The position numbers and the translations under genes are program-made. The notes below the pieces were generated by a model that made no database searches, had not been told where the DNA came from, and saw only the letters and a list, made by a program, of their open reading frames with translations. From a bacterium (GTDB taxonomy: Bacteria; Zixibacteria; MSB-5A5; CAIYYT01): a stretch of DNA of 64,000 nt. Shown here piece by piece: positions 52,186-61,381 of this stretch (position 1 is its first letter; each line of letters starts with the position of its first letter). The stretch spans positions 19,535-83,534 of the forward strand of contig JADJGC010000014.1 of the NCBI GenBank assembly GCA_016708315.1. The letters run 5' to 3'.

Positions 52186-53172
52186 GTGGAGTCTAACAAC
52201 TTGAAAATTCGCGACGTCAACACCGGCGACCTGCTCTTGGGCTACTACGCCCTCACCAAATGCGATCTGGTCCCGTTCACCGGTGGTGTCCGTCTCCAAC
52301 TTGAGATGTCCGACTCAACCGGCCGCATCGCTGGTATTATGTGGGGAGAAGAAGCAGAACAAACCTACCCGTCGCTCAAAGACGCCACCGTCGTCAAAGT
52401 CAAGGGCCTCGTCAGTTCCTATCGCGGCACTATGCAGGTCCAGGTCGAGAAGGTCCGTCCCGCCAAGACTGACGAATATGACCCGTCCGAATTGCTGGCC
52501 GCCAGCGAGTTCTCGCTCGAAGAACTCGAGGCCGGTATCGAAGAGATGGTCAACCTCATCACCGATGAAGAACTTCACACGCTGGTCGTCGAAGTCCTCT
52601 ACGATGAGGATGTCAAACGCCACTATTTTCAATCGCCTGCCGGGACCAAATGGCACCACGGCTACTTGCGCGGCCTCGCCGAACACTCGCTTTCGATGGC
52701 ACGACTGGCGTCCAAAGTCTGCGAACACTACGACTACCTCGACAGGTCGCTGCTGATCTCAGGCGCATTGCTTCACGATGTCGGCAAAATTTCCGAACTG
52801 GAGGTTGGCGCCACCTTTGAATATTCCGTCGATGGCCGGCTCTTCGGCCACATGGTGATTGGTTTCGAAATCGTCAAATCCGCCGCCGACCGTCTCGGCT
52901 TGCAGGGCGACGTCAACGTCAAACGCCTCCTGCACATGATCCTATCGCATCAGGGCAAGAAGGAATACTCCGCGCCGGTCGAACCGGAATTCGAGGAAGC
53001 TTTCGCCTTATACTTCATTGACGAACTCGACTCCAAGCTGAATGCGATTTCCCGCATCCGCTCCAAACCAGAAAATCAGGGCCGCCCCTTTTCCGACTGG
53101 GTGCAACTGCTCGGCGGATTCTTGTACCTCGAACGAAAAGAACCTTCCAGCGACAATCCAGAATCAGACTAA
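52186..53172 (+). CDS. YhaM-like 3'-5' exoribonuclease (OB-fold + HD domain)
   Basis: 328 residues from GTG at 52186. An OB-fold nucleic-acid-binding domain occupies residues 1-95. An HD phosphohydrolase domain follows with HSLSMARLA, ALLHDVGKI, HMVIGFEIV and HMILSHQG. This is the YhaM/CBF1-type arrangement, an exoribonuclease in Bacillus. Cytoplasmic. Confidence 0.85.
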   Translation: MESNNLKIRDVNTGDLLLGYYALTKCDLVPFTGGVRLQLEMSDSTGRIAGIMWGEEAEQTYPSLKDATVVKVKGLVSSYRGTMQVQVEKVRPAKTDEYDPSELLAASEFSLEELEAGIEEMVNLITDEELHTLVVEVLYDEDVKRHYFQSPAGTKWHHGYLRGLAEHSLSMARLASKVCEHYDYLDRSLLISGALLHDVGKISELEVGATFEYSVDGRLFGHMVIGFEIVKSAADRLGLQGDVNVKRLLHMILSHQGKKEYSAPVEPEFEEAFALYFIDELDSKLNAISRIRSKPENQGRPFSDWVQLLGGFLYLERKEPSSDNPESD

Positions 53173-53242
53173 ATCACCATCAGCTATTCGGAGCCGCCCT
53201 TACTCTTCCGCCGGATACTTCTCATAACTTGTTGTTAAGCAC

Positions 53243-53479
53243 TCAACCTGCCAAATAGATAATTGTTGCCGCAACGCAACCGGCTCCGACTGCTGAGAGT
53301 AACGCCTTCCACCAGATACGTCGCTCGGATGGAAGGCTGAACCACAATGGAATTACGCCGCACGATCCGCCGATGAACCACGCTGACCACGGCACAATGA
53401 ATCGCGCTAGTACGGTCGAAACGAGAACGATGGTAGCCGCCATAGCTGCGTAGTAAACTTCCGGTTTGGTTTGTGACAT
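53243..53479 (-). CDS. Small membrane protein
   Basis: 78 residues with two to three hydrophobic helices (YYAAMAATIVLVSTVLARFI; SAWFIGGSCGVIPLWF; ALLSAVGAGCVAATIIYLAG). GGGAG lies 8 bp upstream of the ATG. No family recognised. Confidence 0.6.
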   Translation of the reverse strand: MSQTKPEVYYAAMAATIVLVSTVLARFIVPWSAWFIGGSCGVIPLWFSLPSERRIWWKALLSAVGAGCVAATIIYLAG

Positions 53480-53554
53480 ATCTAAGTCTCCCGAGTCTTA
53501 AGAAATTCGACCTAAAGTGTTGTAAACAAAAAAAGAGCTCCCCCCCGCCGCCAT

Positions 53555-53599
53555 GCAGGCGCCTGTGAGTCCTTGTCTGCGTCAACTCACAGCGCCTGC
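53555..53599. terminator. Long hairpin left of the direct-repeat module
   Basis: GCAGGCGC-C-TGTGAGT (53555-53570) pairs with ACTCACA-GCGCCTGC (53585-53599) with one bulged base; 14-nt loop. On the minus strand a T-rich run follows some 20 nt later. May end transcription of the minus-strand module. Confidence 0.5.
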
Positions 53600-53644
53600 G
53601 ACAGGCGGAGCTTGCAACGTTCACCCTGAAAGAAGCAACAAGCA

Positions 53645-53922
53645 GTCCATCAGAGTTTGCCACTTGCTTTCAACGCGACTCGCAATTCACCATCGCAACT
53701 TCGATGCCAACTCAAACTCCGATCGTGCGAGTTTGCTAAGTCGTTGCCAGAGAACGATGCTGTTGTGATAGGGAAGGGGGGTAATTAGGAAAATCGAGGC
53801 TATAAATCAAAAACTGACGAAACCGTTTCGACACCCTTTCGTCACCTGTCTTGTAAGTTGTTGGGAGATAATACTAATCAGTGACGAAAAGGCTTCGTCA
53901 CTCGTTCGTCACTTCGTCAGTT
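53645..53922. repeat. Direct repeat, copy 1, with 111-bp inverted-end element
   Basis: This 278-bp stretch matches 60907-61186. The last 111 bp (53812-53922) are nearly identical in both copies and begin with AACTGACGAA and end with TTCGTCAGTT, a perfect 10-bp inverted repeat. Six TGACGAA/TTCGTCA heptamers lie in the 111 bp. The stop codon of the regulator gene lies at its right edge. The remainder of 53480-53920 holds no supported gene. Confidence 0.85.
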
Positions 53923-55955
53923 ACAGAAGTCCGAACTTCTTCAAGTGCGAAATCAGCGTCGTCCGCGGAATCCCCAGCTCGCGCGCCATACCCGAAATGT
54001 TGCCCTGATGACGCTCCAGCATCTCGATCAATGCCGCCTTCGACTCGGTTACGTCGGGATGATTGAGCATGCTCAGTGCACTCTCGAGCGCCGGAATCAA
54101 ATCGCCATTCGTGTTCGTCAGAGTCGCCAGATTGACCAGGTGCCGCACTTCACGTACGTTGCCTGGCCAGTCATATCCGTTTAGCCGCGACTCAAGTTGA
54201 CCATACTGCGCCGTCGTCAGCTCGATATCCTGCGTCTTGAGAAATCGCGAAATCAGCGGCATCACATCTTCGCGCCGTTCGCGCAGCGGCGGCAGACCGA
54301 TCTCAACTTCAGCAAGACGATAATACAAATCGCGGCGGAATTCCTTGCTCGCGATCCGCTCCTGAAGATTATGATTCGTCGCCGCAATAAATCGCACATT
54401 CACGCGCACATCTTCGTTCGCCCCGAGACGGCGAACCGTCTTGGTCTCAATCACGCGCAGAAGTTTGCTCTGTATCGCCGCCGGCGCATCGCCGATCTCG
54501 TCAAAATAAAATGTCCCGCCGTCGGCAGACTCGATCAGGCCCGGTTTGTCGGCGGTTGACCCGGTGTAGGTCCCTTTCTTGACGCCGAACAACTCACACT
54601 CAAGCAGATTCTCCGGCACTGCGGCGCAATTGATCGCCGTAAACGGACCGCCGCTGCGATTGCCGGTTGCGTGAATATACTCTGCCAGCAAATCCTTGCC
54701 CGTGCCCGTTTCGCCCGTAATCAGTACCGACATGTCGCGGTCCTTGACCCGTTCCACCAGCTCCATGATATCGCTCATCGAACGGCTCACCGCAATCACC
54801 ACCGGAACAGCCGGCGCGCTCTTAAGCGTCAGGCTTCGTTTTGTCTTGTCGGGATTGCCTGCCTTCAGATTGGTAATCTTTCCCAGCGCCTCATCCACTT
54901 GCGCGACGCGCTTCGGAACTTCCATCTCGACAAACAGCGCCTTCGCGGCTTTGAGCTGTTCAATTTGTGCTTCCACCGAATACGCCTGCGACCGGCCCGC
55001 ATCGAAATGGCTCAAAGCCAATTCATAGCGCGCGCCCAATTGCCTCAGCAGATCGATTGACTTTTCAAAATACTCCCGCGCCTTGGCGTGGTCGTTGTCG
55101 TGCGTATGAATCTGCCCGTAAGCCCGCCACAGTGCGCCCAATTCGATGCGTTCGGAAATCTTGTTGATCGCGGCATCAGCCCTGGCGGCGGTCGCTTGGC
55201 GGCGTCCCAGTTGCCTTCAGCGATTTCAACATCGGTGAGCATCCGCAAAGTCTGCGCTACTGCCGAAGCTGTCGGTTCCGGCATGGCAAGAACCTGATCG
55301 TAGTATTCGCGCGCCTTGGCATAGTTCCCAGCGAAGTATTCGTTAAGACCGAGATATTCAAGGCAGACTGCGAATCGCGAACCATTTTCTCGATGAAGCC
55401 TTTGCCTCAAAGAGGCGCCGTTTGAGTGCAAATTCCAGGCGACATATTACACGCGCCTTGACCCAGCGCCCGGAGGGTCGGCACGTCAGGCCAGCGGCTA
55501 ACTCAACATCGAGTGCTCTTAACTCGCCGCGCAGCCACAAGGAAAGAGCATATCCCTGTCTGCATAGATTAATGGCAGCTTCAGAGTTATGTTGAATTGC
55601 CAGATCTAAAGACCTTCGACAGTTTTCTTTCGCAAGATCCAGTTCTCCCGTGAGAATCTTAAGAAGTCCCAAGTTCAGAGCGGCCGAACAAGTTGATTTG
55701 TCCAGCCGCTTGCGAACACGTAGCTCAAGTAAGCTTCACTTGGCGGCTCGCTAGGCGATCCAAATAAGTCCGTATCGTCAATTTCTCAGAAGCATACAAG
55801 TTGTCGTCCAAGAACTTGCGACAACCAAGTGCAGACTTAATCTTAACCAATGAAACTTGCCCAAATGTAGAGTGACCCGACGAAAGTCCAGATCGCGCTA
55901 TCTCAACTAGACCAATTCTAAAACATCGTCTCTGATAACTTGGATCCCATCTCAC
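53921..55955 (-). pseudogene. TPR-AAA+-Fis transcription regulator, three frameshifts
   Basis: The C-terminal frame (53921-55141) has TPR helices, an AAA+ domain (Walker A ITGETGTGKDLLAEYI, Walker B GGTFYFDEIG) and a Fis-type DNA-binding helix pair (MARELGIPRTTLISHLKKF). The sigma-54-contact loop reads GTYTGS instead of GAFTGA. Upstream the TPR region continues through three other frames, with single-base shifts near 55196, 55395 and 55727: WDAAK continues as ATAARADAAINK, and SSR as ENGSRFAVCLEYL. The start near 55955 is approximate. Either decayed or mis-sequenced. Confidence 0.78.
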
Positions 55956-56001
55956 AGTTCATCCTTGTTTGAAGAATAGAACTCGAGTTCGAAAGACCTG
56001 T

Positions 56002-56354
56002 TCAAGACGTCCAACATAGGTTAGATCCTCCACGACCAGTATCATAGTCAATCTCCATCCACGGCTTCCACTTTTTCGGTTCCCGGAAATCCTTCTCAGG
56101 TCCATCCGAAGGTGGCGTCGTCTTGATCTCCGGTTTAACTACCGGAGTCGAATCGATGCTAAGCCACAACCGAAGCTGCGCCTTTACGGCCATCAACACC
56201 GACTCCATAAACGTCGGAGCGGCTTCGTCAGTCAATGATTGAAGCTGCACCACTGCGGATTGGCCGACGTTCACCGGCCATCAGCACGGAAAGTACCAAA
56301 TCCCTGCAAGGCCAGCAGGATCAAATGTCTGGCGGTCAGCTTCATGCTAATCAT
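56002..56354 (-). pseudogene. Small secreted protein, tandem copy 1 (signal peptide broken)
   Basis: The conserved core SLTDEAAPTFMESV and QLRLWLSIDSTPVVKPEIKT is intact, and the C-terminal part reads DFREPKKWKPWMEIDYDTG. Compared with copy 2, the signal-peptide region from ATG at 56354 has several small deletions that break the frame. Third in line on the minus strand; the regulator gene follows after about 50 bp. Confidence 0.7.
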
Positions 56355-56438
56355 CTACCTCGTTTAAGATTCTCTTATCGTTATCTCATTATCCAAGTCT
56401 AATAGGTCGAAACCCATGTGGTTAGGACCGACGAACTT

Positions 56439-56789
56439 CTACTTTGATACCGTATCTCCGCCCGTATCCAATGCTGCTTCCGTTGATTGCTTCCACTTCT
56501 TCGGATCGTAGTTGCTCTTCAACGGTCCATCCGAAGGCGTCGTCGTCTTGATCTCCGGCTTGACTACCGGCGTCGAATCGATACTCAGCCACAACCGAAG
56601 CTGCGCCTTCACAGCCATCATCACCGACTCCATAAACGTCGGAGCGGCTTCGTCAGTCAATGATTGAAGCTGCACCACTTGCGGATTGGCCCCCGCACGT
56701 TCACCGGCCATCGAAGGCACGGAAAGTACCAGAATCCCTGCAAGGACCAGCAGGATCAAATGTCTGGCGGTCAGCTTCATACTAATCAT
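56439..56789 (-). CDS. Small secreted protein, tandem copy 2
   Basis: 116 residues. N-terminal signal peptide (HLILLVLAGILVLSVPSMAG), conserved core VVQLQSLTDEAAPTFMESV, then AVKAQLRLWLSIDSTPVVKP and a charged C-terminal end (YDPKKWKQSTEAALDTGGD). This is the intact copy. GAGG lies before two ATGs three codons apart. No family recognised; it is exported or processed. Confidence 0.75.
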   Translation of the reverse strand: MISMKLTARHLILLVLAGILVLSVPSMAGERAGANPQVVQLQSLTDEAAPTFMESVMMAVKAQLRLWLSIDSTPVVKPEIKTTTPSDGPLKSNYDPKKWKQSTEAALDTGGDTVSK

Positions 56790-56876
56790 CTACCTCGTTT
56801 AAGATTCTCTTATCGTTATCTCGTTATTCAAGTTCAATATGTTAGAACCCACGCGGTTCGGACCGACGGATTTACT

Positions 56877-57220
56877 TCACTTCGATACGTCACCGCCGTT
56901 ATCCAGATACAACTCCAGCCACGGCTTCCGCTTGTTAGGATCCGTGAACCCTTCTCCGGTTGATCCGTCGTCGTCGTCTTGATCTCCGGTTTGACTACCG
57001 GCGTCGAATCGATGCTAAGCCACAACCGAAGCTGCGCTTTTACAGCCATCATCACCGACTCCATAAACGTCGGAGCGGCTTCGTCAGTCAATGATTGAAG
57101 CTGCACCACTTGCGGCTGGGCTCCAGTTCGTTCACCGGCCATCAAAGGCACGGAAAGTACCAGAATCCCTGCAAGGACCAGCAGGATCAAATGTCTGGCG
57201 GTCAGCTTCATACTAATCAT
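56877..57220 (-). CDS. Small secreted protein, tandem copy 3 (C-terminal frameshift)
   Basis: From ATG at 57220: signal peptide, then the same core as copy 2. After KPEIKTTTT the frame shifts inside a GACGACGAC-type repeat near 56970. In the corrected frame the end reads FTDPNKRKPWLELYLDNGGD and stops at 56877, matching the copy 2 C terminus. Uncorrected, the frame runs to 56834 with no match. First of the three tandem genes. Confidence 0.7.
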
Positions 57221-57235
57221 CTACCTCGTTTAAAA

Positions 57236-57612
57236 TTTTGAAATTACGAATTTGCGGATCCAATATCATTATCGGCATAACCATAGCCACAACTTGACTG
57301 CGAAGTCTCGCTTCAATGTGCTGTGCCATGTCTCTCCCCCGACGTTGCTCAACAACTGAACAACAGCCGTTTCTGTCGAATGTGATGGACCTAAGTTTTT
57401 CCGAACAATACTATAAGTGTTAATTCAAAGACGCAATTAAGTGAGATTTTGTCAAGAAAAAAAGCACGCCTCATCCGGCTATTTATCCACTTTGACGCCC
57501 TCCCGCCGCCTTCCCGCCGCCTTTACTGTCAGAACCTGTCACAAATGGACAGCAATAGTCTACGTTTGAAGTGAATGATCCCAATTCAATACGAACTCTC
57601 CGATACAAAACC
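57236..57612. other. Intergenic stretch upstream of the tandem genes
   Basis: AT-rich and no supported gene. It should hold the promoter of the tandem secreted-protein genes, but I see no convincing -35/-10 pair. Confidence 0.4.
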
Positions 57613-57641
57613 GCCCGCAACCTCGGCTAAAGGTTGCGGGC
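57613..57641 (-). terminator. Terminator of the second S8 protease gene
   Basis: GCCCGCAACCT (57613-57623) and AGGTTGCGGGC (57631-57641), 7-nt loop; TTTT follows on the minus strand. Confidence 0.85.
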
Positions 57642-57688
57642 TTTGTCGACCAAACCCAGTTCAGGAGTGTGATTGTTGTCGCCGCTGT

Positions 57689-59502
57689 TAGAGACAAGGA
57701 CCCGGAGCCGGGCCGTTTCCGAAGATATGTGCAATTAAGTAGATGGCATCGGTAATGCTCATATGCCACTACAATTGGTGTCGGCTACTCCCGGGTTGGT
57801 CTCTGGCGCTGGCCCGCCTGCAAAGATGTGAGCAATTATAAAAACAATGTCGCTAACGGTGACCGATCCGTCATTGTTGGCATCACCGCGCTTGACTTCA
57901 GTGACAGCCTTGTCGGCATTGACCCGCCCCCAGCCAACCAAGTCATTGACTCTTCCGTCACCACCGCCATAAGGTTCGCGGTCTGCCGAGTGGCGAATAA
58001 TCTCGTAAACAAGCTCAGCGTTTCCCTGCACAGCTGCTTGGCCATTAAACCACGGATTCGCAATGTACATTTTGGCGATAATACCGGCAACCAATGGCGC
58101 GGCAAAAGAAGTACCTGTAACTTTGCACGCGAGATCGAGATTGTTATCGCAACTATGGTCGATATCGGCAGGATTTAGTCCGTCGCCTCCCGTCAAATCC
58201 AATGTCCAGACGTCTTTGCCGGGAGCAACGACATCCAGTTCCGGCCCAGCTCCAGAACCTGTGACATAATTATCATTGCGATCCGTCATCCCAACCGCCA
58301 ACACGTAGGGTGAATTCGCCGGGTAATCGATTATTGTGTCGTTTCCGGCCGAAACAACGACCCCAATGCCGACATCGTAGCAGTTCTTAATAAGGTTGTC
58401 GCGCTTGGCGAGACATAATCGGGAAAATTCAAGTCAAACAAATCACCCGTGCATTGCCGTTGTTACGTGCCCACAAAAATGCCGCGGAAGATCGCCGCCC
58501 CGCTCGTGTTCTTGTCGGCATCGATGATCTTGATTGGCATCACAAACGGTCGATCCTCAACTCCCGATATCCCGAAGCCATTGTCGGTCGTTGCCTTGAG
58601 AATCCCCAAGGCGGCTGTGCCGTGCCAGCAAAGTATGTCCGTTCCTGTGCACTCGATCGATGGGTCATTGTCGGAGATATTAAGCCCAACAGTTTCACCT
58701 CAACGCATCATATGACCAAACGCTCCAATTTCCGGCAAGTTCTTGATGGTCTTGCTGGAATCCTGGCATCCATCAATGCAACAGTCGGATAGGAGACTAA
58801 AGCTCTCTGATGCAAATTCGATTCGTTCCAGTCAATATCGGCATCTGCACTGCCGCCTTCCTGACCGAAATTGTGAAGTTGATATTGATACTCATAGTAT
58901 GGGTCAAGCGACGCGGGATACGCAACAAAGGTCATCGCCGGTTCAAACGCCAAACACAGTCCGGTGTTGAAGTAGTCCCTCGCTATTTTGGTGATATCCG
59001 ATTGCGTTTTCATATTGTAGTCAAGCACAAAGGCCTTCAATTTGTCGTCGAGAACTTCCACGCGATCCAGGCCAAACACCAATTCCAACGAATCGATCTG
59101 AGCCTGGTCTGTTGACTGCAAGTAGGTCACCATTAGCTGATTATTCATTTTCCAGCGATCACCGTAGCGATTGTGGGCCACTGGATTGACCATCGTTACG
59201 TTTTCTTGTGAACGAAGCTCAGACATTGCCTGAGCCAGTGAATAGCCCGGCTCGATACGGAAGATATGGGTCCGGTTGCCGACAAACTCGAAATCGCTGT
59301 TATCAACAAGCAGCGATTGCTCAAGAGCGAAGGCTCGAGCATCTTCGCGGTGGCTCGGATCAAATCGAACGGCAACCAGCGAATCGAACACATTCAGGTT
59401 GATGGGACTGCCATCAAGATTGTAGTAGAAGAAATCCGATTGTGCTGACACACTCGTTAGTGATAGTGCCAGCAAGGTTAAGACTAAGTAAACGTATTTC
59501 AT
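57689..59502 (-). pseudogene. Exported S8 subtilisin-like protease with dockerin-like repeats (several frameshifts)
   Basis: ATG at 59502 (AGGAG upstream) opens a signal peptide and long propeptide. The catalytic regions are present but spread over frames: VALMDA (Asp), WHGTAALGILKATTDNG (His), VVVSAGND (Asn) and GTSFAAPLVAG (Ser). Shifts lie near 57767, around 58400 and between 58640 and 58740. A dockerin-like pair closes it: GDANNDGSVTVSDIVFIIAH, then SITDAIYLIAHIFGNGPAP, ending at 57689. Related to the protease at 43127-44549. Confidence 0.8.
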
Positions 59503-59521
59503 TGTCTGTACTCCTAAGAAA

Positions 59522-60595
59522 TCAAAGTTTCGGACCAATCGCCATGCGGCCGATGGCCCGGTGAAAATCGGGGGTAATGAATTTGATCAACTCACGCTCT
59601 TTGTAATCAAAGAGCGCCAGCATACCGCCGCCAGTGCCAAGCCATCCACCACTGATATATATCTTGTCCCCAGAAGGGGAAAAGATGGGTTGATCTGCAG
59701 CAAGTTGCCGAAACGGTTTTCGTCGTATCCATAAGTCGAGTAGGCATGAAGCTGAGCACCGGTCTGGGCATCAAGGACGAAAAGCATGCCGAAATTATCC
59801 TGACTGCGCGGTCCATATTCACTGGCATAGACTTCACGGTCATCCGGCGAAACACCAACCCCGGACCATGGCCCGCGAAGGATCTTGTACCAGTCCAACT
59901 GATTGGAAGTCAGATCGAAGGCGCCGATAATTGCGTACTCCGGTGTTCCTCCGACACCCGCCTTGAAATAGATTCTGGTGCCGGCTGGATTCAGGCAGAA
60001 ATGCTTTACCGTGACCTCGTGCCCGTATATCGCGTCAATGATCGGGTGCGGTGTGAGAACTCGGTCGATATAGTCGTAAGAATATATGCGACTGCCAGTC
60101 GAACCGTAGGCTTTGTGACGCGGCGTGTCCATTTCATAAACGCTGAAGTCGGCCAGTGCCAGATCTTCGTAGACCAGTGAAAACGAAGGATAAGACAGAA
60201 CTCGCAAGCCACGATATTCGCCGTTCTCCACCGGCACATTGCCAACGACCAGATTGTTCGTCAGGTCAAAAAACGGAACCATCCGATCCGGAAGTTCACG
60301 AATGAACTCCCGCGTTTGGGCGTCATACAAGTAGCAGTGAACGCCGATATCCTCAAGCGGTGACGATGTCACCGCCAAGTACTGGCCGTCTGATGAAACA
60401 TCAAGAAACCCCGTCGGCTCATCTGGCACGTCGATGCTGTCCACAATGGAATCCGTCTCCATGTCGACGACATCGACATCATAGAGCTGCGGGTTTAACT
60501 CCACATAATAGAGGAAGCCCTTATATGTCTCAACCGTCTCATCCTTCGGACAGGTCGGGGTAAATCGAAGTCAGTTTTGTCAATTGCCGTGACAT
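59522..60595 (-). pseudogene. Beta-propeller-like (YncE-type) protein, two frameshifts
   Basis: A start at 60595 (GGAG upstream, MSRQLTKLTSIYPDLSEG) shifts frame near 60540 into DETVETYKGFLYYVELNPQL. A propeller-like chain follows (SIDVPDEPTGFLDVSSDGQY, GVGVSPDDREVYASEYG). Near 59660 it shifts again to DKIYISGGWLGTGGGMLALF, ending at 59522. No signal peptide is seen. It precedes the S8 protease by about 20 bp, so the two are likely one operon. Confidence 0.65.
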
Positions 60596-60906
60596 ATTGT
60601 CTCCTTTGTCTTGAATGTCGAAATCGTTCTTCGTCATAGTCCCTCCCACATGCCGTGTCATGCCCAAACGTTCTGCATTGCCTGCCGTCATTACGAGCGG
60701 CTCGCGGTCATCCCTGTCGCGAACAGGGACGATCGTCAAACCGCTGCACCCCGCCTTCTCACGGCGTCAGGCGACGGCACAGTTCAGCCACCTTTCCAAA
60801 GCCGCCCGTGGCCGAGGTCTTTGCGGATCGGGAGAACTCCCGCCTCGACCACGCGCACTTCGGCTAATTGCAACAGTCTTCGCTCCGACTCAGAGACTAG
60901 CATTCT
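60596..60906. other. Intergenic stretch right of the propeller gene
   Basis: No supported long gene. A possible 52-codon frame (60890-61048, minus strand, GTG start) lies inside and next to the direct repeat; its first half is conserved in both repeat copies (QRLSKLA.SEFELA.KL). Confidence 0.35.
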
Positions 60907-61186
60907 GTCCATCAGAGTTTGCAAGTTCGAACAAGTCAGATTGATTCAGTAATTGCACATGCAACTTCAGTGCCAACTCAAACTCGGATTGTGCAAGTTT
61001 GCTAAGTCGTTGCCGGATAGCGATGGTGTTGTGGTAGGGAAGTGGCACTAATGAAAATCGGGGCTCTAAATCAAAAACTGACGAAACCGTTTCGACACCC
61101 TTTCGTCACCTCTCTTGCAAGTCGTTGTGAGATAATACTAATAGGTGACGAAAGGCCTTCGTCACTCGTTCGTCACTTCGTCAGTT
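60907..61186. repeat. Direct repeat, copy 2, with 111-bp inverted-end element
   Basis: Second copy of the ~280-bp repeat. The 111-bp element is 61076-61186, with AACTGACGAA and TTCGTCAGTT at its ends and the same six TGACGAA heptamers. It lies about 200 bp upstream of the inositol-phosphate synthase gene and to the right of the minus-strand module. Confidence 0.85.
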
Positions 61187-61381
61187 GTGTCCAAACGACA
61201 GAATTTCCGTGACGCAACTTCCGAATCAAGAGCGCAACTCCTGCTTGCACCGTAGCAAGAGCGAGTGACTCAACGGCTTCACTCCCCTCAAGAACCCCTT
61301 GACCTTAAACTTCCACTCTGTTAAACTACCAGTCTATGTTCGCGATTTCGAATTGGAATAACCATAAAGGAGTAGACTTAC

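Larger units (their letters stand above)
56002..57240 (-). repeat. Three tandem gene repeats, period about 433 bp
   Basis: Starts at 57220, 56789 and 56354 are 431 and 435 bp apart. Both coding cores and the stretch around the start (ATCATCTACCTCGTTTAA on the plus strand) are repeated, so the unit is a whole gene with its leader. Similarity among copies is very high in the centre and low at the C-terminal ends. Confidence 0.9.

Noticed and set aside
52283..52756. 157-codon frame inside the YhaM-like gene
   Set aside because: Serine/arginine-rich out-of-frame reading of a gene with clear OB and HD motifs.
53235..53663. 142-codon minus-strand frame
   Set aside because: Out of frame with the small membrane protein, which has a better ribosome site and clean hydrophobic helices.
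56002..57240. CRISPR-like array
   Set aside because: The repeat unit is a 433-bp gene with coding signals, not short repeats with spacers.
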